Positions 19,830-30,162 of a stretch of DNA of 63,434 nucleotides are shown piece by piece (within the stretch, counting starts at the first letter, position 1; each line of letters opens with the position of its first letter). Made by a program: the position numbers and the translations under genes. The notes beneath the pieces were generated by a model, which saw only the letters and a program-made list of their open reading frames with translations, made no database searches and was not told the DNA's origin. The DNA is from Gemmatimonadota bacterium. Its GTDB lineage: Bacteria > Gemmatimonadota > Gemmatimonadetes > Gemmatimonadales > Gemmatimonadaceae. The stretch covers positions 1 through 63,434 of the forward strand of contig JACREJ010000040.1 in NCBI GenBank assembly GCA_016218305.1, read 5' to 3'.

Positions 19830-21836
19830 CTACTGCTTGGGCGCGCCGGCCGCCTTGGCGGCGGACTGCGGCCCCTTCGAGGTGACGCCGCTCAGCGCAA
19901 CAGCGCTGCCCGGCGCGGAGACGCGCACGTAACCCTGCATCTCCTGGTGGAGCGCCGAGCAGAAGTCGGTGCAGTACATCGGATAGACGCCGGGCTTGCG
20001 CGGGATCCACTTCAGCGTCCGGGTCTCGCCCGGCATGATGAGCAGTTCGCCGTTCTGGGCGCCCATGATCGCGAAGCCGTGCGGCACGTCCCAGTCCTGC
20101 TCGAGGTTGGTGACGTGGAAGAGCACGGTGTCACCCACCTGCACGCCCTCGATGTTGTCCGGCGAGAAGTGCGAGCGGACGGCCGTCATGCGCACGTGCA
20201 CGATGCGTCCGTTGCGGCTGAGCCCGGTCTCCTTCTCCGAGCGCGTGATGTGCGGCGCCTTGCTCTCGGCCAGCTTGAAGAATTTCACCTGCTTGTCCTT
20301 GATCTTCTTTGCCTCGATCGCCTGGGCGTAGTGCGGCTCGCCCTCGGTGGGGAAGTCGAGCAGGAGCTTCATCTTGTCGCCCGAGATGTCGTAGAGCTGC
20401 GCGCTCTGCGTGAGCTCGGGGCCGGTGGGGAGGTAGCGGTCCTTGGTGATCTTGTTCATCGACACCAGGTACTTGGCATTCGGCTTCATCGTGCCGCCGC
20501 CCGGGATCATCAGGTGGCCCACCGAGTAGTAGGTCGGCACGCGATCCACGACTTCCCAGGTCCCCAGCTTCCACTTCACGACTTCGGACGAGATGAAGAA
20601 CGAGGTGTAGGCGTAGCCCTTGCCGTCGAACTCGGTGTGCAGGGGGCCGAGGCCCGGGTTCTTGACCTCGCCGGCGAGCGTCGCCTCGTACTTCAGCACC
20701 GGGATGCCCTCGATGTCGCCCTCAAACGCCTTGGCTTCGATGGCCTTGAGCATCTTCGGGAACGAATGCACCGGGATCACGGAGGCCAGCTTGCCGCCCG
20801 CCACGATGAACTCACCCGTCGGATCGACGTCGGCGCCATGCGGCGACTTGGGCGTCGGCAGGAAGTAGACGGCGCCCGGGCACTGCTTGGCCTCGAACTG
20901 CGGCACCGACGTGAGGGTCGTGCTCTTGGCCTCGCGCGTGAACTCGTCGGTGAAATTGTGCAGGTACGACGCGGCGACGTTCTTGAGGACGCCCTTCTGG
21001 GCGCACGCCTCGATGGCCTTCCAGTTCACGGCGGCCACGAAGTCCTTGTCGTTCTGCGAGGCGTTGACCTCGAGCAGCGAGTTGGCCTGCTCCGTGTTGT
21101 ACATGGAGAGGAACATCCAGCCGTTGCTCTGCCCCTTGCCGGCGCGCGCCAGGTCGTAGTTGAAGGCGGGCATCAGCATCTGGAACGCGACGCGCATCTT
21201 GCCCGGCTCGTCGGCGCGGATGAAGGAGATCTGCCCCTTGAAGCGCTTCTTGAACTCCGTGATCGGCACGTCGGTGTTGGGCACCGGCACCGAGAAGCGG
21301 GTGGAGGCCACCACGTACTCGCTGTTCTGCGTCACGAACGGCGACCCGTGATTGCCGCCGGCGTTCGGGATCTCGAGGATCTCCTCGGTCTCGAACCGGG
21401 TCAGGTCGATGCGTGCGATGCGCGGCGTGTTGTTGGCGTTAATGAAGAGCCAGCGGCCGTCGTCCTCGCCGTTCGTCTGCGACAACGCCGGATGGTGCGT
21501 GTCGTCCCACGGGATGAAGCCGTAGCTGGTGTTCAGCATCGCCTTCGTCTCTTCGCTGTACCCGTAGCCGTTCTCCGGGTACTGCGAGAAGACCGGGATG
21601 GTCTTCAGGCGGCGGCCGGACGGGAGTCCGTAGACGCCGATCTGTCCGTTGAAGCCGCCGGACATGAATGCGTAGAACTCGTCGTACTGCCCGGGAGCGA
21701 CGTACACCGCCTTGGCGGCGTCGGCGCTCAGGAGTCCGCTGCTCGCCGGGCGCTTGGCGCAGGCGAAGGCCAGCAGGGCCGCCGACGCGAGCATGCCAGC
21801 GCCGGCGAGGGTCCGAAACTTGGGGAAGGTGGCCAT
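19830..21836 (-). CDS. nosZ: Nitrous oxide reductase NosZ, clade II (Sec-type)
   Basis: Periplasmic multicopper enzyme reducing N2O to N2. The 668 aa show a Sec-type, possibly lipoprotein, leader (LLAFAC near residue 26) without the twin-arginine motif of clade I enzymes. The N-terminal propeller carries CuZ-ligand histidines in DDTHHPALS, GGNHGSP, SPHGADVDP, GPLHTEF and GEPHYAQ. The C-terminal cupredoxin domain has the complete CuA motif CTDFCSALHQEM. The ATG at 21836 has a GAGG upstream; a TTG at 21848 is an in-frame alternative. It is the first gene of the cluster, downstream of two palindromic operator candidates. Confidence 0.97.
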   Translation of the reverse strand: MATFPKFRTLAGAGMLASAALLAFACAKRPASSGLLSADAAKAVYVAPGQYDEFYAFMSGGFNGQIGVYGLPSGRRLKTIPVFSQYPENGYGYSEETKAMLNTSYGFIPWDDTHHPALSQTNGEDDGRWLFINANNTPRIARIDLTRFETEEILEIPNAGGNHGSPFVTQNSEYVVASTRFSVPVPNTDVPITEFKKRFKGQISFIRADEPGKMRVAFQMLMPAFNYDLARAGKGQSNGWMFLSMYNTEQANSLLEVNASQNDKDFVAAVNWKAIEACAQKGVLKNVAASYLHNFTDEFTREAKSTTLTSVPQFEAKQCPGAVYFLPTPKSPHGADVDPTGEFIVAGGKLASVIPVHSFPKMLKAIEAKAFEGDIEGIPVLKYEATLAGEVKNPGLGPLHTEFDGKGYAYTSFFISSEVVKWKLGTWEVVDRVPTYYSVGHLMIPGGGTMKPNAKYLVSMNKITKDRYLPTGPELTQSAQLYDISGDKMKLLLDFPTEGEPHYAQAIEAKKIKDKQVKFFKLAESKAPHITRSEKETGLSRNGRIVHVRMTAVRSHFSPDNIEGVQVGDTVLFHVTNLEQDWDVPHGFAIMGAQNGELLIMPGETRTLKWIPRKPGVYPMYCTDFCSALHQEMQGYVRVSAPGSAVALSGVTSKGPQSAAKAAGAPKQ

Positions 21837-21903
21837 GAGGTGCCTCAAGGAGCGTGGTGTGGGGAGACGAAGCGCGCCGATCGTGGTGCGAGGGGCCCGT
21901 TCA

Positions 21904-21926
21904 ATGTGGTACTCTACTTACCGCTT
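21904..21926. promoter_or_regulatory. NsrR-like operator candidate 1
   Basis: A 23-bp imperfect palindrome with half-sites ATGTGGTA and TACCGCTT around 7 bp. For nosZ transcription it would lie just after the predicted start point. It has the same 8-7-8 layout as candidate 2, 28 bp away. Confidence 0.5.
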
Positions 21927-21931
21927 TGACA

Positions 21932-21954
21932 AAGTGGTATGTTAGATGCCACTT
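21932..21954. promoter_or_regulatory. NsrR-like operator candidate 2
   Basis: A 23-bp palindrome with half-sites AAGTGGTA and TGCCACTT around 7 bp. Its outer six bases pair perfectly and it is symmetric in most inner positions. The length and the AAG...CTT ends match the layout of known NsrR sites (two 11-bp arms around 1 bp). It overlaps the spacer and -10 of the predicted nosZ promoter, as expected for a repressor. Confidence 0.6.
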
Positions 21955-21968
21955 GAATAGTCAGGCAA
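21939..21968 (-). promoter_or_regulatory. Predicted nosZ promoter
   Basis: On the minus strand, TTGCCT (21963-21968) and TAACAT (21939-21944) are separated by 18 bp. Operator candidate 2 covers the spacer and -10. The leader to the nosZ ATG would be about 95 nt. The region is clearly more AT-rich than its surroundings. A perfect TTGACA on the plus strand at 21926-21931 has no well-spaced -10. Confidence 0.5.
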
Positions 21969-22087
21969 GGTCCTGAAATCGTGTGAGGATTCGCCTTGTG
22001 CCTTGTCCGGAAGAACTCCGATCCATGGGCGTCCGCCATTCCGGTATCCTTCGCGCGTCTTTCCGATTCGCCCTGAGGCCGCACCGT

Positions 22088-22519
22088 ATGCACCTGACCC
22101 GGTTTACCGACAACGCCCTGCGCTGCCTGACGTACCTGGCACTCCATCCGGGGAAGACGGAGACGGTGGGCACCATCGCACGCCGCATGGCGCTCTCCGA
22201 GGACCACCTCGTGAAGGTGGTCCAGCGCCTCGCCCACCTCGGCTACGTGGAGACCATGCGCGGCCGCGGCGGCGGCGTGCGCCTCATCGTTGAGCCCGCC
22301 CTGATCAACGTCGGTGCCGTGGTTCGGCAGACGGAGGAGAACTTCCGGCTGGTCGAGTGCTTCGACGAGGCGGCCAACTCGTGTCCGATTGCCCCGGCCT
22401 GCGGCCTGGCGCCGGCGCTCGACCTGGCGCTCAAGGCCTTCCTGGAGGTGCTGGACCGCTACACGCTCGAGGACTTCACCAAGTCCCCGAAGAAGCTGCA
22501 CAAGCTCCTTATCGCGTGA
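22088..22519 (+). CDS. nsrR: Rrf2-family regulator, NsrR-like nitric oxide sensor
   Basis: Winged-helix transcription factor predicted to bind an NO-sensitive Fe-S cluster. The 143 aa begin MHLTRFTDNALRCLTYLAL, the usual Rrf2 start. The recognition wing GYVETMRGRGGGVRL lies near 55-70. Three cysteines, spaced C-x7-C-x5-C in the segment ECFDEAANSC to APACGL (about 99-113), match the NsrR cluster pattern. The C-terminus YTLEDFTKSPKKLHKLL is also NsrR-like. The frame extends upstream, but the ATG at 22088 is where homology starts. It is divergent from nosZ. Confidence 0.87.
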   Translation: MHLTRFTDNALRCLTYLALHPGKTETVGTIARRMALSEDHLVKVVQRLAHLGYVETMRGRGGGVRLIVEPALINVGAVVRQTEENFRLVECFDEAANSCPIAPACGLAPALDLALKAFLEVLDRYTLEDFTKSPKKLHKLLIA

Positions 22520-23108
22520 CGCCTGCGCCGAACTCGTATCGCACGCCAACCCGGGCGAGCAGTTCGACCAGGCGCCGCAGGCCCAGCCCCATCACGCTGA
22601 AGTAGTCGCCCTCCACCCGCTCGACGATCGTCGCGCCATAGCCCTGAATGCCGTATGCGCCGGCCTTGTCCATCGGCTCGCGGGTGGCGATGTACGCGGC
22701 GATCTCGTCGTCGGTGAGTTGGCGAAATGTCACGCGCACCGCCTCCACCGCGCTCTCCGTGCGGCTGTCGCGCGCCACCGCGATGGCGGTGTAGACGGTG
22801 TGCTCGCGCCCCGCGAGGCGGCGCAGCATCGCCGCGGCGTGCGCCTCGTCGCGCGGCTTGCCGAGGATGTCGCCGTCCACCACCACGATCGTGTCGGCGG
22901 CGATCACCACGATGTCGGGATGTCCCTCGGCCAGGGCATGCGCCTTGGCGCGCGCCAAGCGCTCGGCATGCGGAATCGGCGCTTCGGCCGGAAGCGCCGT
23001 CTCGTCGATATTGGCCGGCCGCACCTCGTGAGCAATGCCGATGAGGTCCAACAGGTCGCGACGTCGCGGGGACGCCGATGCAAGGATCACTGCTGGCGCG
23101 TGTGACAT
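22509..23108 (-). CDS. maf: Maf/YhdE-type nucleoside triphosphate pyrophosphatase
   Basis: House-cleaning pyrophosphatase that hydrolyses non-canonical or pyrimidine nucleoside triphosphates in the cytoplasm. The 199 aa have the N-terminal ILASASPRRRDLLDLIG, the catalytic region AADTIVVVDGDILGKP and the C-terminal DKAGAYGIQGYGATIVERVEGDYFSVMGL segments typical of Maf. The 3' end overlaps the 3' end of the convergent nsrR gene by 11 bp. metZ diverges from its start. Confidence 0.93.
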   Translation of the reverse strand: MSHAPAVILASASPRRRDLLDLIGIAHEVRPANIDETALPAEAPIPHAERLARAKAHALAEGHPDIVVIAADTIVVVDGDILGKPRDEAHAAAMLRRLAGREHTVYTAIAVARDSRTESAVEAVRVTFRQLTDDEIAAYIATREPMDKAGAYGIQGYGATIVERVEGDYFSVMGLGLRRLVELLARVGVRYEFGAGVTR

Positions 23109-23145
23109 GGGCGTAGAATATAGTCACCCCCTCACCCGCGCTCCC

Positions 23146-24327
23146 ATGCCCGATTCAGCACCCCGGTTCGAAACCGCCGCCATTCGCACCCAGGCACCGC
23201 GCTCCGCCGCCCGCGAACACGCCGTGCCGTTGTTTCTGACCTCCAGCTTCGTCTTCGACGACGCCGAGCAGGCGCGGGCCCTCTTCGCCGAGGAGATCTC
23301 CGGCGCGGTGTACAGCCGCTACTCGAACCCCAACACCGACGAGTTCGTACAGAAGCTCTGCCTGCTCGAGGGCGGCCAGGACGGCATCGCGACGGCCTCG
23401 GGCATGGCGGCGGTCTATGCGTCCATGGCGGCGCTCGTCACGAGCGGCGACCACATCGTGGCGAGCCGCGCGTTGTTTGGGAGCACCCACCAGATCCTCA
23501 CGCGTCTCATGCCGCGGTGGGGCGTCTCGCACACCTATGTCGACACCGGCGACATGTCCGCCTGGGATGCGGCGCTGCGCCCGGAGACGCGGTTGCTGTT
23601 CGTGGAGACGCCCTCGAATCCCGGGCTCGACCTCGTGGATCTGGGCTACCTCGGCGCGCTCGCGACGGCGCGCGGCATTCCCCTGATCGTCGACAACTGC
23701 TTCACGACGCCGTACCTGCAGCGCCCAATTGCGTTCGGGGCCTCGCTCGTGGTGCATTCCGCCACCAAGTGGATGGACGGCCAGGGGCGCGTGCTTGGAG
23801 GCGCGATCGTCGGCGACGCGACGCTGGTGGCCGAGGCCCGTTTCTTCGCGCGGCATACGGGGCCTGCGCTCTCGCCCTTCAACGCCTGGGTGCTGAGCAA
23901 GAGCCTCGAAACGCTCGCCGTGCGCATGGACCGCCACTGCAGCAACGCGCTGGCGGTCGCCCAGCGCTTCGAGGGACACACGGCGCTGGAGCAGGTGCGC
24001 TATCCGTTTCTCGCGTCCCATCCGCAGCACGCCTTGGCGCGCCGACAGATGGCGCAGGGCGGCGGCATCGTGGTGCTGGTGCTGCGCGGCGGCTACGACC
24101 GCTGTCGTCGGTTCATCGACGCCCTGCAACTCTGCTCGCATTCGCCCAACCTCGGCGACACCCGCACCATCGTCACGCACCCGACGTCCACAACGCATTC
24201 CAAGCTGACCGAAGCGGAGCGCCAGGCGGTGGGGATCGTCCCCGGGCTCGTGCGCATCTCGGTGGGGCTGGAGCACCTCGACGACATCATCGGCGATATC
24301 GAGCAGGCGCTGGCCGCCTCGTCTTAG
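23146..24327 (+). CDS. metZ: O-succinylhomoserine sulfhydrylase-like PLP enzyme
   Basis: Cys/Met-metabolism PLP enzyme probably making homocysteine from an activated homoserine and sulfide. The 393 aa have the PLP-binding lysine in HSATKWMDG (Lys about 208), YSRYSNPNTDEF, ATASGMAAVYA and ETPSNPGLDLVD, and the C-terminal TTHSKLTEAERQAVGI-GLVRISVGLE. ATHSKLT and a length near 390 favour MetZ over cystathionine synthase. The ATG at 23146 follows a TATAGT-like element at 23119. A second family member lies at 31169. Confidence 0.82.
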   Translation: MPDSAPRFETAAIRTQAPRSAAREHAVPLFLTSSFVFDDAEQARALFAEEISGAVYSRYSNPNTDEFVQKLCLLEGGQDGIATASGMAAVYASMAALVTSGDHIVASRALFGSTHQILTRLMPRWGVSHTYVDTGDMSAWDAALRPETRLLFVETPSNPGLDLVDLGYLGALATARGIPLIVDNCFTTPYLQRPIAFGASLVVHSATKWMDGQGRVLGGAIVGDATLVAEARFFARHTGPALSPFNAWVLSKSLETLAVRMDRHCSNALAVAQRFEGHTALEQVRYPFLASHPQHALARRQMAQGGGIVVLVLRGGYDRCRRFIDALQLCSHSPNLGDTRTIVTHPTSTTHSKLTEAERQAVGIVPGLVRISVGLEHLDDIIGDIEQALAASS

Positions 24328-24335
24328 CCGCGCCC

Positions 24336-24773
24336 CTATCGCTCCAACTGCAGCGTGACCGGCCCGTCGTTGACGAGTTCGACGTCCATCATGGCGCCAA
24401 ACTCGCCCGTCTCGACGCGCAGGCCGCGCTCGCGCAGCATCGCGATGAGGCGCTCGTAGAGCGGGATGGCCACGTCCGGGCGCGCCGCGTCAATGAAGCT
24501 CGGGCGTCGCCCTTTCTGCGCGTCGCCGTAGAGCGTAAACTGGCTCACCACCAGCACGGCGCCGCCCACGTCATCCAGGCCGAGGTTCATCTTCCCCTCG
24601 GCGTCGGTGAAGAGCCGCAGCCCGGCCACCTTGTCGGCCATCCACGCGACGGCCGCCTCGGTGTCCGCATGCGTGAAGCCAACGAGGAGCAGGAATCCTC
24701 GTTCGATGGCACCCGTCACGCGGTCGCCGACACGCACCTCGGCGCGCGATACCCGCTGGAGAAGCACACGCAT
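24336..24773 (-). CDS. dtd: D-aminoacyl-tRNA deacylase
   Basis: Proofreading enzyme that removes D-amino acids (and glycine) from mischarged tRNAs. The 145 aa carry the two signature motifs SQFTLYGD (about 77-84) and NDGPVT (about 135-140), which form the chiral-selective pocket with the Gly-Pro pair. The start [13 protein letters not shown] is typical. It is convergent with metZ, with 8 bp between the two genes' ends. Confidence 0.95.
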   Translation of the reverse strand: MRVLLQRVSRAEVRVGDRVTGAIERGFLLLVGFTHADTEAAVAWMADKVAGLRLFTDAEGKMNLGLDDVGGAVLVVSQFTLYGDAQKGRRPSFIDAARPDVAIPLYERLIAMLRERGLRVETGEFGAMMDVELVNDGPVTLQLER

Positions 24774-24856
24774 TCGCGAAAGCTACCGGACCCCGCGGCT
24801 CTCGGGGAGGGAGCCAGTGGGCGACTCGGGTGCTAGGGGGCGCGGCGGGCTGGTGC

Positions 24857-24864
24857 TATCATTG
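24857..24864 (+). promoter_or_regulatory. TAnnTTTG-like motif next to a GTG start
   Basis: TATCATTG ends 4 bases before the GTG at 24869. If used as the core promoter element, transcription would begin at or very near that start codon, a leaderless arrangement like that proposed for lon. Confidence 0.35.
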
Positions 24865-24868
24865 TCGC

Positions 24869-25522
24869 GTGTCTTCCCACGAGAACCGCATAACGAAGTT
24901 CGCCCACGGCGGCACGCTGCAGGCCGCCGGCGGCGCGTTGCTCGGCGCCTTCTTCGCCATCCTGATGCGCGTGGCGGGGATCGGGCCCCGCGCCCCGCTC
25001 TGGCTCATGGCCCTCGGCGGTGCGGTGGTCGGGTGGTCGATCTTCCGGTTCGTGACGCGCGCGATCTTCAGCGGCAGCGAGGAGCTGACCAAGCAGCTCG
25101 TGATGCCGGACGCCAAGGGGACCTACGCGCCGCAGTACTCGCACATCCAGGCGCTCGAGGTGCAGGAGCGGTTCGCCGAGGCGCTGGCCGCCTGGCTGCA
25201 GGTGGCGGAATCGCAGCCGGCCAACCCGTCGCCGCTGCTCCGCGCCGCCGACCTGCAGCTGCGCCACCTCAAGGACGCGCTCGCGGCGCTCGAACTCTAC
25301 GAGCGCGTGCGACGCATGCCCGGCGTCGGCGAGGAGCACGTGCGCTATGCATCGCAGAAGATCATCGACATCCACCTCGCGCCGGGCGGCGACGCCGGCC
25401 GTGCGCTCGTGGAGCTGCGGCGGTTCATCCACACGTTCCCCGAGGGCCGGGAAGCGGACGGAGCGCGGGCGGCGATCGCGCGGATCAAGGCCGAGCAGGC
25501 GCCCGGGTCGCTGGGGTCGTGA
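24869..25522 (+). CDS. Membrane-anchored tetratricopeptide-like protein
   Basis: The 217-aa protein has two closely spaced hydrophobic segments (about 17-34 and 41-60). A C-terminal helical region follows with TPR-like spacing: QYSHIQALEVQERFAEALAAW, then NPSPLLRAADLQL and KDALAALELYERVRRM. It probably mediates protein contacts at the inner membrane; no specific role is visible. GTG at 24869 is preferred because no Shine-Dalgarno precedes the in-frame GTG at 24830 and the promoter-like motif falls between them. Confidence 0.6.
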   Translation: MSSHENRITKFAHGGTLQAAGGALLGAFFAILMRVAGIGPRAPLWLMALGGAVVGWSIFRFVTRAIFSGSEELTKQLVMPDAKGTYAPQYSHIQALEVQERFAEALAAWLQVAESQPANPSPLLRAADLQLRHLKDALAALELYERVRRMPGVGEEHVRYASQKIIDIHLAPGGDAGRALVELRRFIHTFPEGREADGARAAIARIKAEQAPGSLGS

Positions 25523-25563
25523 CTCCGCCCCCGACGAACCAAGCGCCGGCCAACGCTCGCATC

Positions 25564-25591
25564 TCCCCTCTCCCATCTTCCATCTCCCATC
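25564..25591. repeat. Heptamer element B (single TCCCATC arm)
   Basis: Four copies of TCCCATC (two with a substitution) lie in one orientation only, followed by TGCC. The array ends 7 bp before the ATG of the serine hydrolase gene, occupying the place where a ribosome binding site would be. Confidence 0.75.
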
Positions 25592-25598
25592 TGCCGTC

Positions 25599-26834
25599 AT
25601 GAAGCTCTCCCTTCTCCCCGTGCTCCTCGCGGTCGCTGCCTTCCCCGCTTCTTCACAAGCGCGGCCGCGTCCCGCGACCCTGGCACCCTACGTCCCCGGC
25701 GCCGACTGGGAGCATCGCTCGCCGGCCGCGATGGGCGTCGATGACGTCAAGCTCGCCGACGCCATCGCCTTCGCCATCCGGAGTGAGAACAAGGCCCCGC
25801 GCGACATGGAGGAGAACCACTACCGCTCCTTCGGCCGCGAGCCGTTCGGCCAGGGCATTGGCCCGTTCAAGCCGCGCGGCGAGCCCACCGGAGTGGTGCT
25901 GCGCGGTGGATACGTGATCGCCGCGTGGGGCGAGCCCGACCGCGTGGACATGACGCATTCGGTCACCAAGTCGCTGCTGTCGGCCACCGTCGGTGCGGCC
26001 TTCGACCGCGGTCTGCTGCGAAGCGTGCACGACGAGGTCTGGAAATCGCAGGCGCCCACCTACCTGCTGCGCCTGAGCGCGCCGAGCGAGCCCGGGACGC
26101 GCTATGGCGAGCCGATGTTCCTCGACCCGTGGAACACGCCGCACAATCGCACCATCACGTGGGACCACCTGCTGCGCCAGACGAGCGACTGGGAGGGCAC
26201 GCTCTGGGGAAAGCCGGAATGGGCGGACCGCCCCGCGCAGGATCCCGCCACGTGGACGACGCGCGCGCGGAATGCGCCGGGCACCGCGTACGAGTACAAC
26301 GATGTGCGCGTGAATGTCCTGGCGCTCGCCGCCACCAACCTCTGGCGTCGGCCGCTCCCCGAGGTGGCGCAGGAGTTCGTCCTGGGCCCCATCGGCGCCT
26401 CGCACACCTGGCGCTGGTACGGCTACGACAATGCGTGGATCACGCTCGACGGCCGCCCGGTGCAGGTGGTGAGCGGCGGTGGCCACTGGGGTGGCGGGCT
26501 GTTCATCAACGCGTGGGACATGGCGCGCTTCGGCCTCCTCACGGCACGCCGCGGCGCCTGGGGCGACAAGCGCATCCTCTCCGAGGAGTGGGTGCGGCTC
26601 TCGCTCACGCCCACCGGCCCGCAGCCGACTTACGGCTACATGAACTGGTTCCTCAACACCGGCCGCAAGCGGATGCCCAACGTGCCGGAGAACGTCTACT
26701 GGCACGAGGGGAACGGCACCAACGTGATTCTCGTCGCCCCCGACCAGGACCTCGTGGTCGTGGTGCGGTGGATCGCCGGAGGCGCCATGGACGAGTTCTT
26801 TGCCAAGCTGATCGCCGCGACGCGGCCGCGGTGA
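25599..26834 (+). CDS. Secreted serine hydrolase, beta-lactamase/class C family
   Basis: The 411-aa protein has a Sec signal (MKLSLLPVLLAVAAFPASSQA) and a class C beta-lactamase/penicillin-binding fold. The active-site SxxK is SVTK (about residues 122-125), the Tyr-x-Asn-type element is YND (about 234-236) and a late HEGNGTN stands where the KTG-like motif is expected. It is probably a periplasmic esterase or peptidase rather than a true beta-lactamase. The start is fixed by the signal peptide, immediately after heptamer element B, and no good Shine-Dalgarno sequence is seen. Confidence 0.82.
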   Translation: MKLSLLPVLLAVAAFPASSQARPRPATLAPYVPGADWEHRSPAAMGVDDVKLADAIAFAIRSENKAPRDMEENHYRSFGREPFGQGIGPFKPRGEPTGVVLRGGYVIAAWGEPDRVDMTHSVTKSLLSATVGAAFDRGLLRSVHDEVWKSQAPTYLLRLSAPSEPGTRYGEPMFLDPWNTPHNRTITWDHLLRQTSDWEGTLWGKPEWADRPAQDPATWTTRARNAPGTAYEYNDVRVNVLALAATNLWRRPLPEVAQEFVLGPIGASHTWRWYGYDNAWITLDGRPVQVVSGGGHWGGGLFINAWDMARFGLLTARRGAWGDKRILSEEWVRLSLTPTGPQPTYGYMNWFLNTGRKRMPNVPENVYWHEGNGTNVILVAPDQDLVVVVRWIAGGAMDEFFAKLIAATRPR

Positions 26835-26837
26835 GCG

Positions 26838-28664
<1,827 letters not shown>

Positions 28665-28685
28665 GGGAGATTCCTCTGCGTGTGA

Positions 28686-30056
28686 TCAGGGCGCGAGCTG
28701 CGCCATCAGCTCCCGGGCGCGCTCCACGAGCGCGCGCGCCGTGTCGGCGGTTTCCGCTTCGGCGATGACGCGCACGATGGGCTCGGTGCCCGACGGCCGG
28801 ATGTGCACCCATCGTCCCGGCCAGCCGAGTCGCATGCCATCTTGCGTGTCGGCGTCGGCGTCGGGGAACGCGTCCCGCAGTGCCGCATACACCGCGTCCA
28901 GCGGCGCGGCCGGTCGGTCGAGCTTGTCCTTGATGATCGTGTACGACGGATAGCGCGCCACCACGCGGGACAGCGACTCCCCGGCGTTCACGAGCATCTG
29001 GAGGATGAGCGCCACGCCAAGCGGCGCGTCGCGACCCAGGTGCAGGTCGGGGAGGATGACGCCGCCGTTGCCCTCGCCGCCCACGACCGCCTTCTCGGCC
29101 CGCATCGCGAGCGCGACGTTCACCTCGCCCACGGGGGCGCGCACCACCACGGAACCGTGGTCCATCGCCTGGTCGTCCACCACCAGGCTGGTGGAGAGGT
29201 TTGTCACCACCACGCCGCGTCGATGCTTGAGCACCACCCGCGACGCCAGGGCCAGCGTGTAGTCCTCGCCAATCGCGCGCCCCTTCTCGTCCACGAGCGA
29301 CAGCCGGTCCACGTCGGGGTCGGTCGCAAAGCCGATGTCGGCGCGCGACCGCTTGACCAGTGCGCTCAGCGGGCCGAGGTTCTCGGCCACCGGCTCAGGC
29401 GGGCGCGGGAAGCGGCCGTCGGCGTCGAGCTCGATGGCTTCGACCTCACAGCCCAGCAGGTCGAGCAGCCGCGGGATGATGAGGCCACCCGCTCCACGGC
29501 ACGCGTCGTACGCCACGCGGAACTTCCGGGCCCGGATCGCCTCGACGTCGATCATCGGCAGGGCGAGCACCGCATCGAGGTGGCGCGCGATCGCCTCGCC
29601 ATCGAACCGGGTCACGCCGAGTTTGTCGTACGTCGCGTACGGGATGTCATCGATCAGCGCGCGCATCGCCGCATTGTCGGCCGCGTTCAGGAAGAGGCCG
29701 TCGTGCCCGACGAACTTGAGCGCGTTCCACTCGATGGGATTATGGCTCGCGGTGATGTTGAGGCCGCCGGCGGCGTGATGGTGCTCCACCGCCATCTGCA
29801 GCGTGGGCGTCGTCGTGATGCCGAGGTCAATGACGTCGGCGCCCACCGACTCGAGGGTGGCGCGCGCCACCTGATGGAAGAGCGGCCCGGAGACGCGCGA
29901 GTCACGGCCCAGCACCACGGCCGTTCCCCGCTTCTGTTGCAGGGCCCACGCGCCGAAGGCCGCCGCGTAACGCGCCACGACCTCGGGGGAGAGTCCAAAG
30001 CCGACCCGTCCCCGAATGCCGGAGACGGAGATCATGAGGTTGCTGGAGTCGGTCAT
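28686..30056 (-). CDS. glmM: Phosphoglucosamine mutase-like phosphohexomutase
   Basis: Interconverts glucosamine-6-phosphate and glucosamine-1-phosphate (or a related hexose phosphate). The 456 aa contain the phosphoserine loop TASHNPIEWN (about 98-107), the metal loop DPDVDR, the sugar-binding GGEGNGG and the phosphate-binding RPSGTEPIVRV. Adjacency to glmS supports GlmM; phosphomannomutase activity is possible. The ATG at 30056 is where homology begins (MTDSSNLMISVSGIRG). Confidence 0.88.
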   Translation of the reverse strand: MTDSSNLMISVSGIRGRVGFGLSPEVVARYAAAFGAWALQQKRGTAVVLGRDSRVSGPLFHQVARATLESVGADVIDLGITTTPTLQMAVEHHHAAGGLNITASHNPIEWNALKFVGHDGLFLNAADNAAMRALIDDIPYATYDKLGVTRFDGEAIARHLDAVLALPMIDVEAIRARKFRVAYDACRGAGGLIIPRLLDLLGCEVEAIELDADGRFPRPPEPVAENLGPLSALVKRSRADIGFATDPDVDRLSLVDEKGRAIGEDYTLALASRVVLKHRRGVVVTNLSTSLVVDDQAMDHGSVVVRAPVGEVNVALAMRAEKAVVGGEGNGGVILPDLHLGRDAPLGVALILQMLVNAGESLSRVVARYPSYTIIKDKLDRPAAPLDAVYAALRDAFPDADADTQDGMRLGWPGRWVHIRPSGTEPIVRVIAEAETADTARALVERARELMAQLAP

Positions 30057-30070
30057 GGGTGAAAGTTGCA

Positions 30071-30156
30071 GATGGTAGGGGGTAGATGGTAGACGGTAGA
30101 TGAATGCCAGGGCAATTTGCGCTCTACCATCTGCCATCAACCTTCTACCATCTGCC
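30071..30156. repeat. Heptamer inverted-arm element C (GGTAGAT)
   Basis: A left arm of about four GGTAGAT-type units (30071-30101) and a right arm with CTACCATCTGCC twice (30123-30156) flank a 21-bp spacer. It occupies the divergent gap between glmM and the ANL-like gene, so any promoters there must work within or beside it. Confidence 0.75.
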
Positions 30157-30162
30157 GCCCCG

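Noticed and set aside
19158-21929. Plus-strand open frame of 923 codons opposite nosZ and its neighbour
   Set aside because: It is a shadow of nosZ; no recognisable domain and strongly biased Arg/Val/Glu composition.
21953-21968. FNR/Crp-type box near nosZ
   Set aside because: TTGA...TCAG is present, but spacing and symmetry do not fit TTGAT-N4-ATCAA.
25599-26834. Antibiotic-resistance beta-lactamase
   Set aside because: SVTK and YND place it in the broad serine hydrolase family, but the KTG motif is not clear, so esterase or peptidase function is more likely.
28665-28685. glmS ribozyme or riboswitch upstream of glmS
   Set aside because: Only 21 bp separate glmM and glmS, too short for the known structure.
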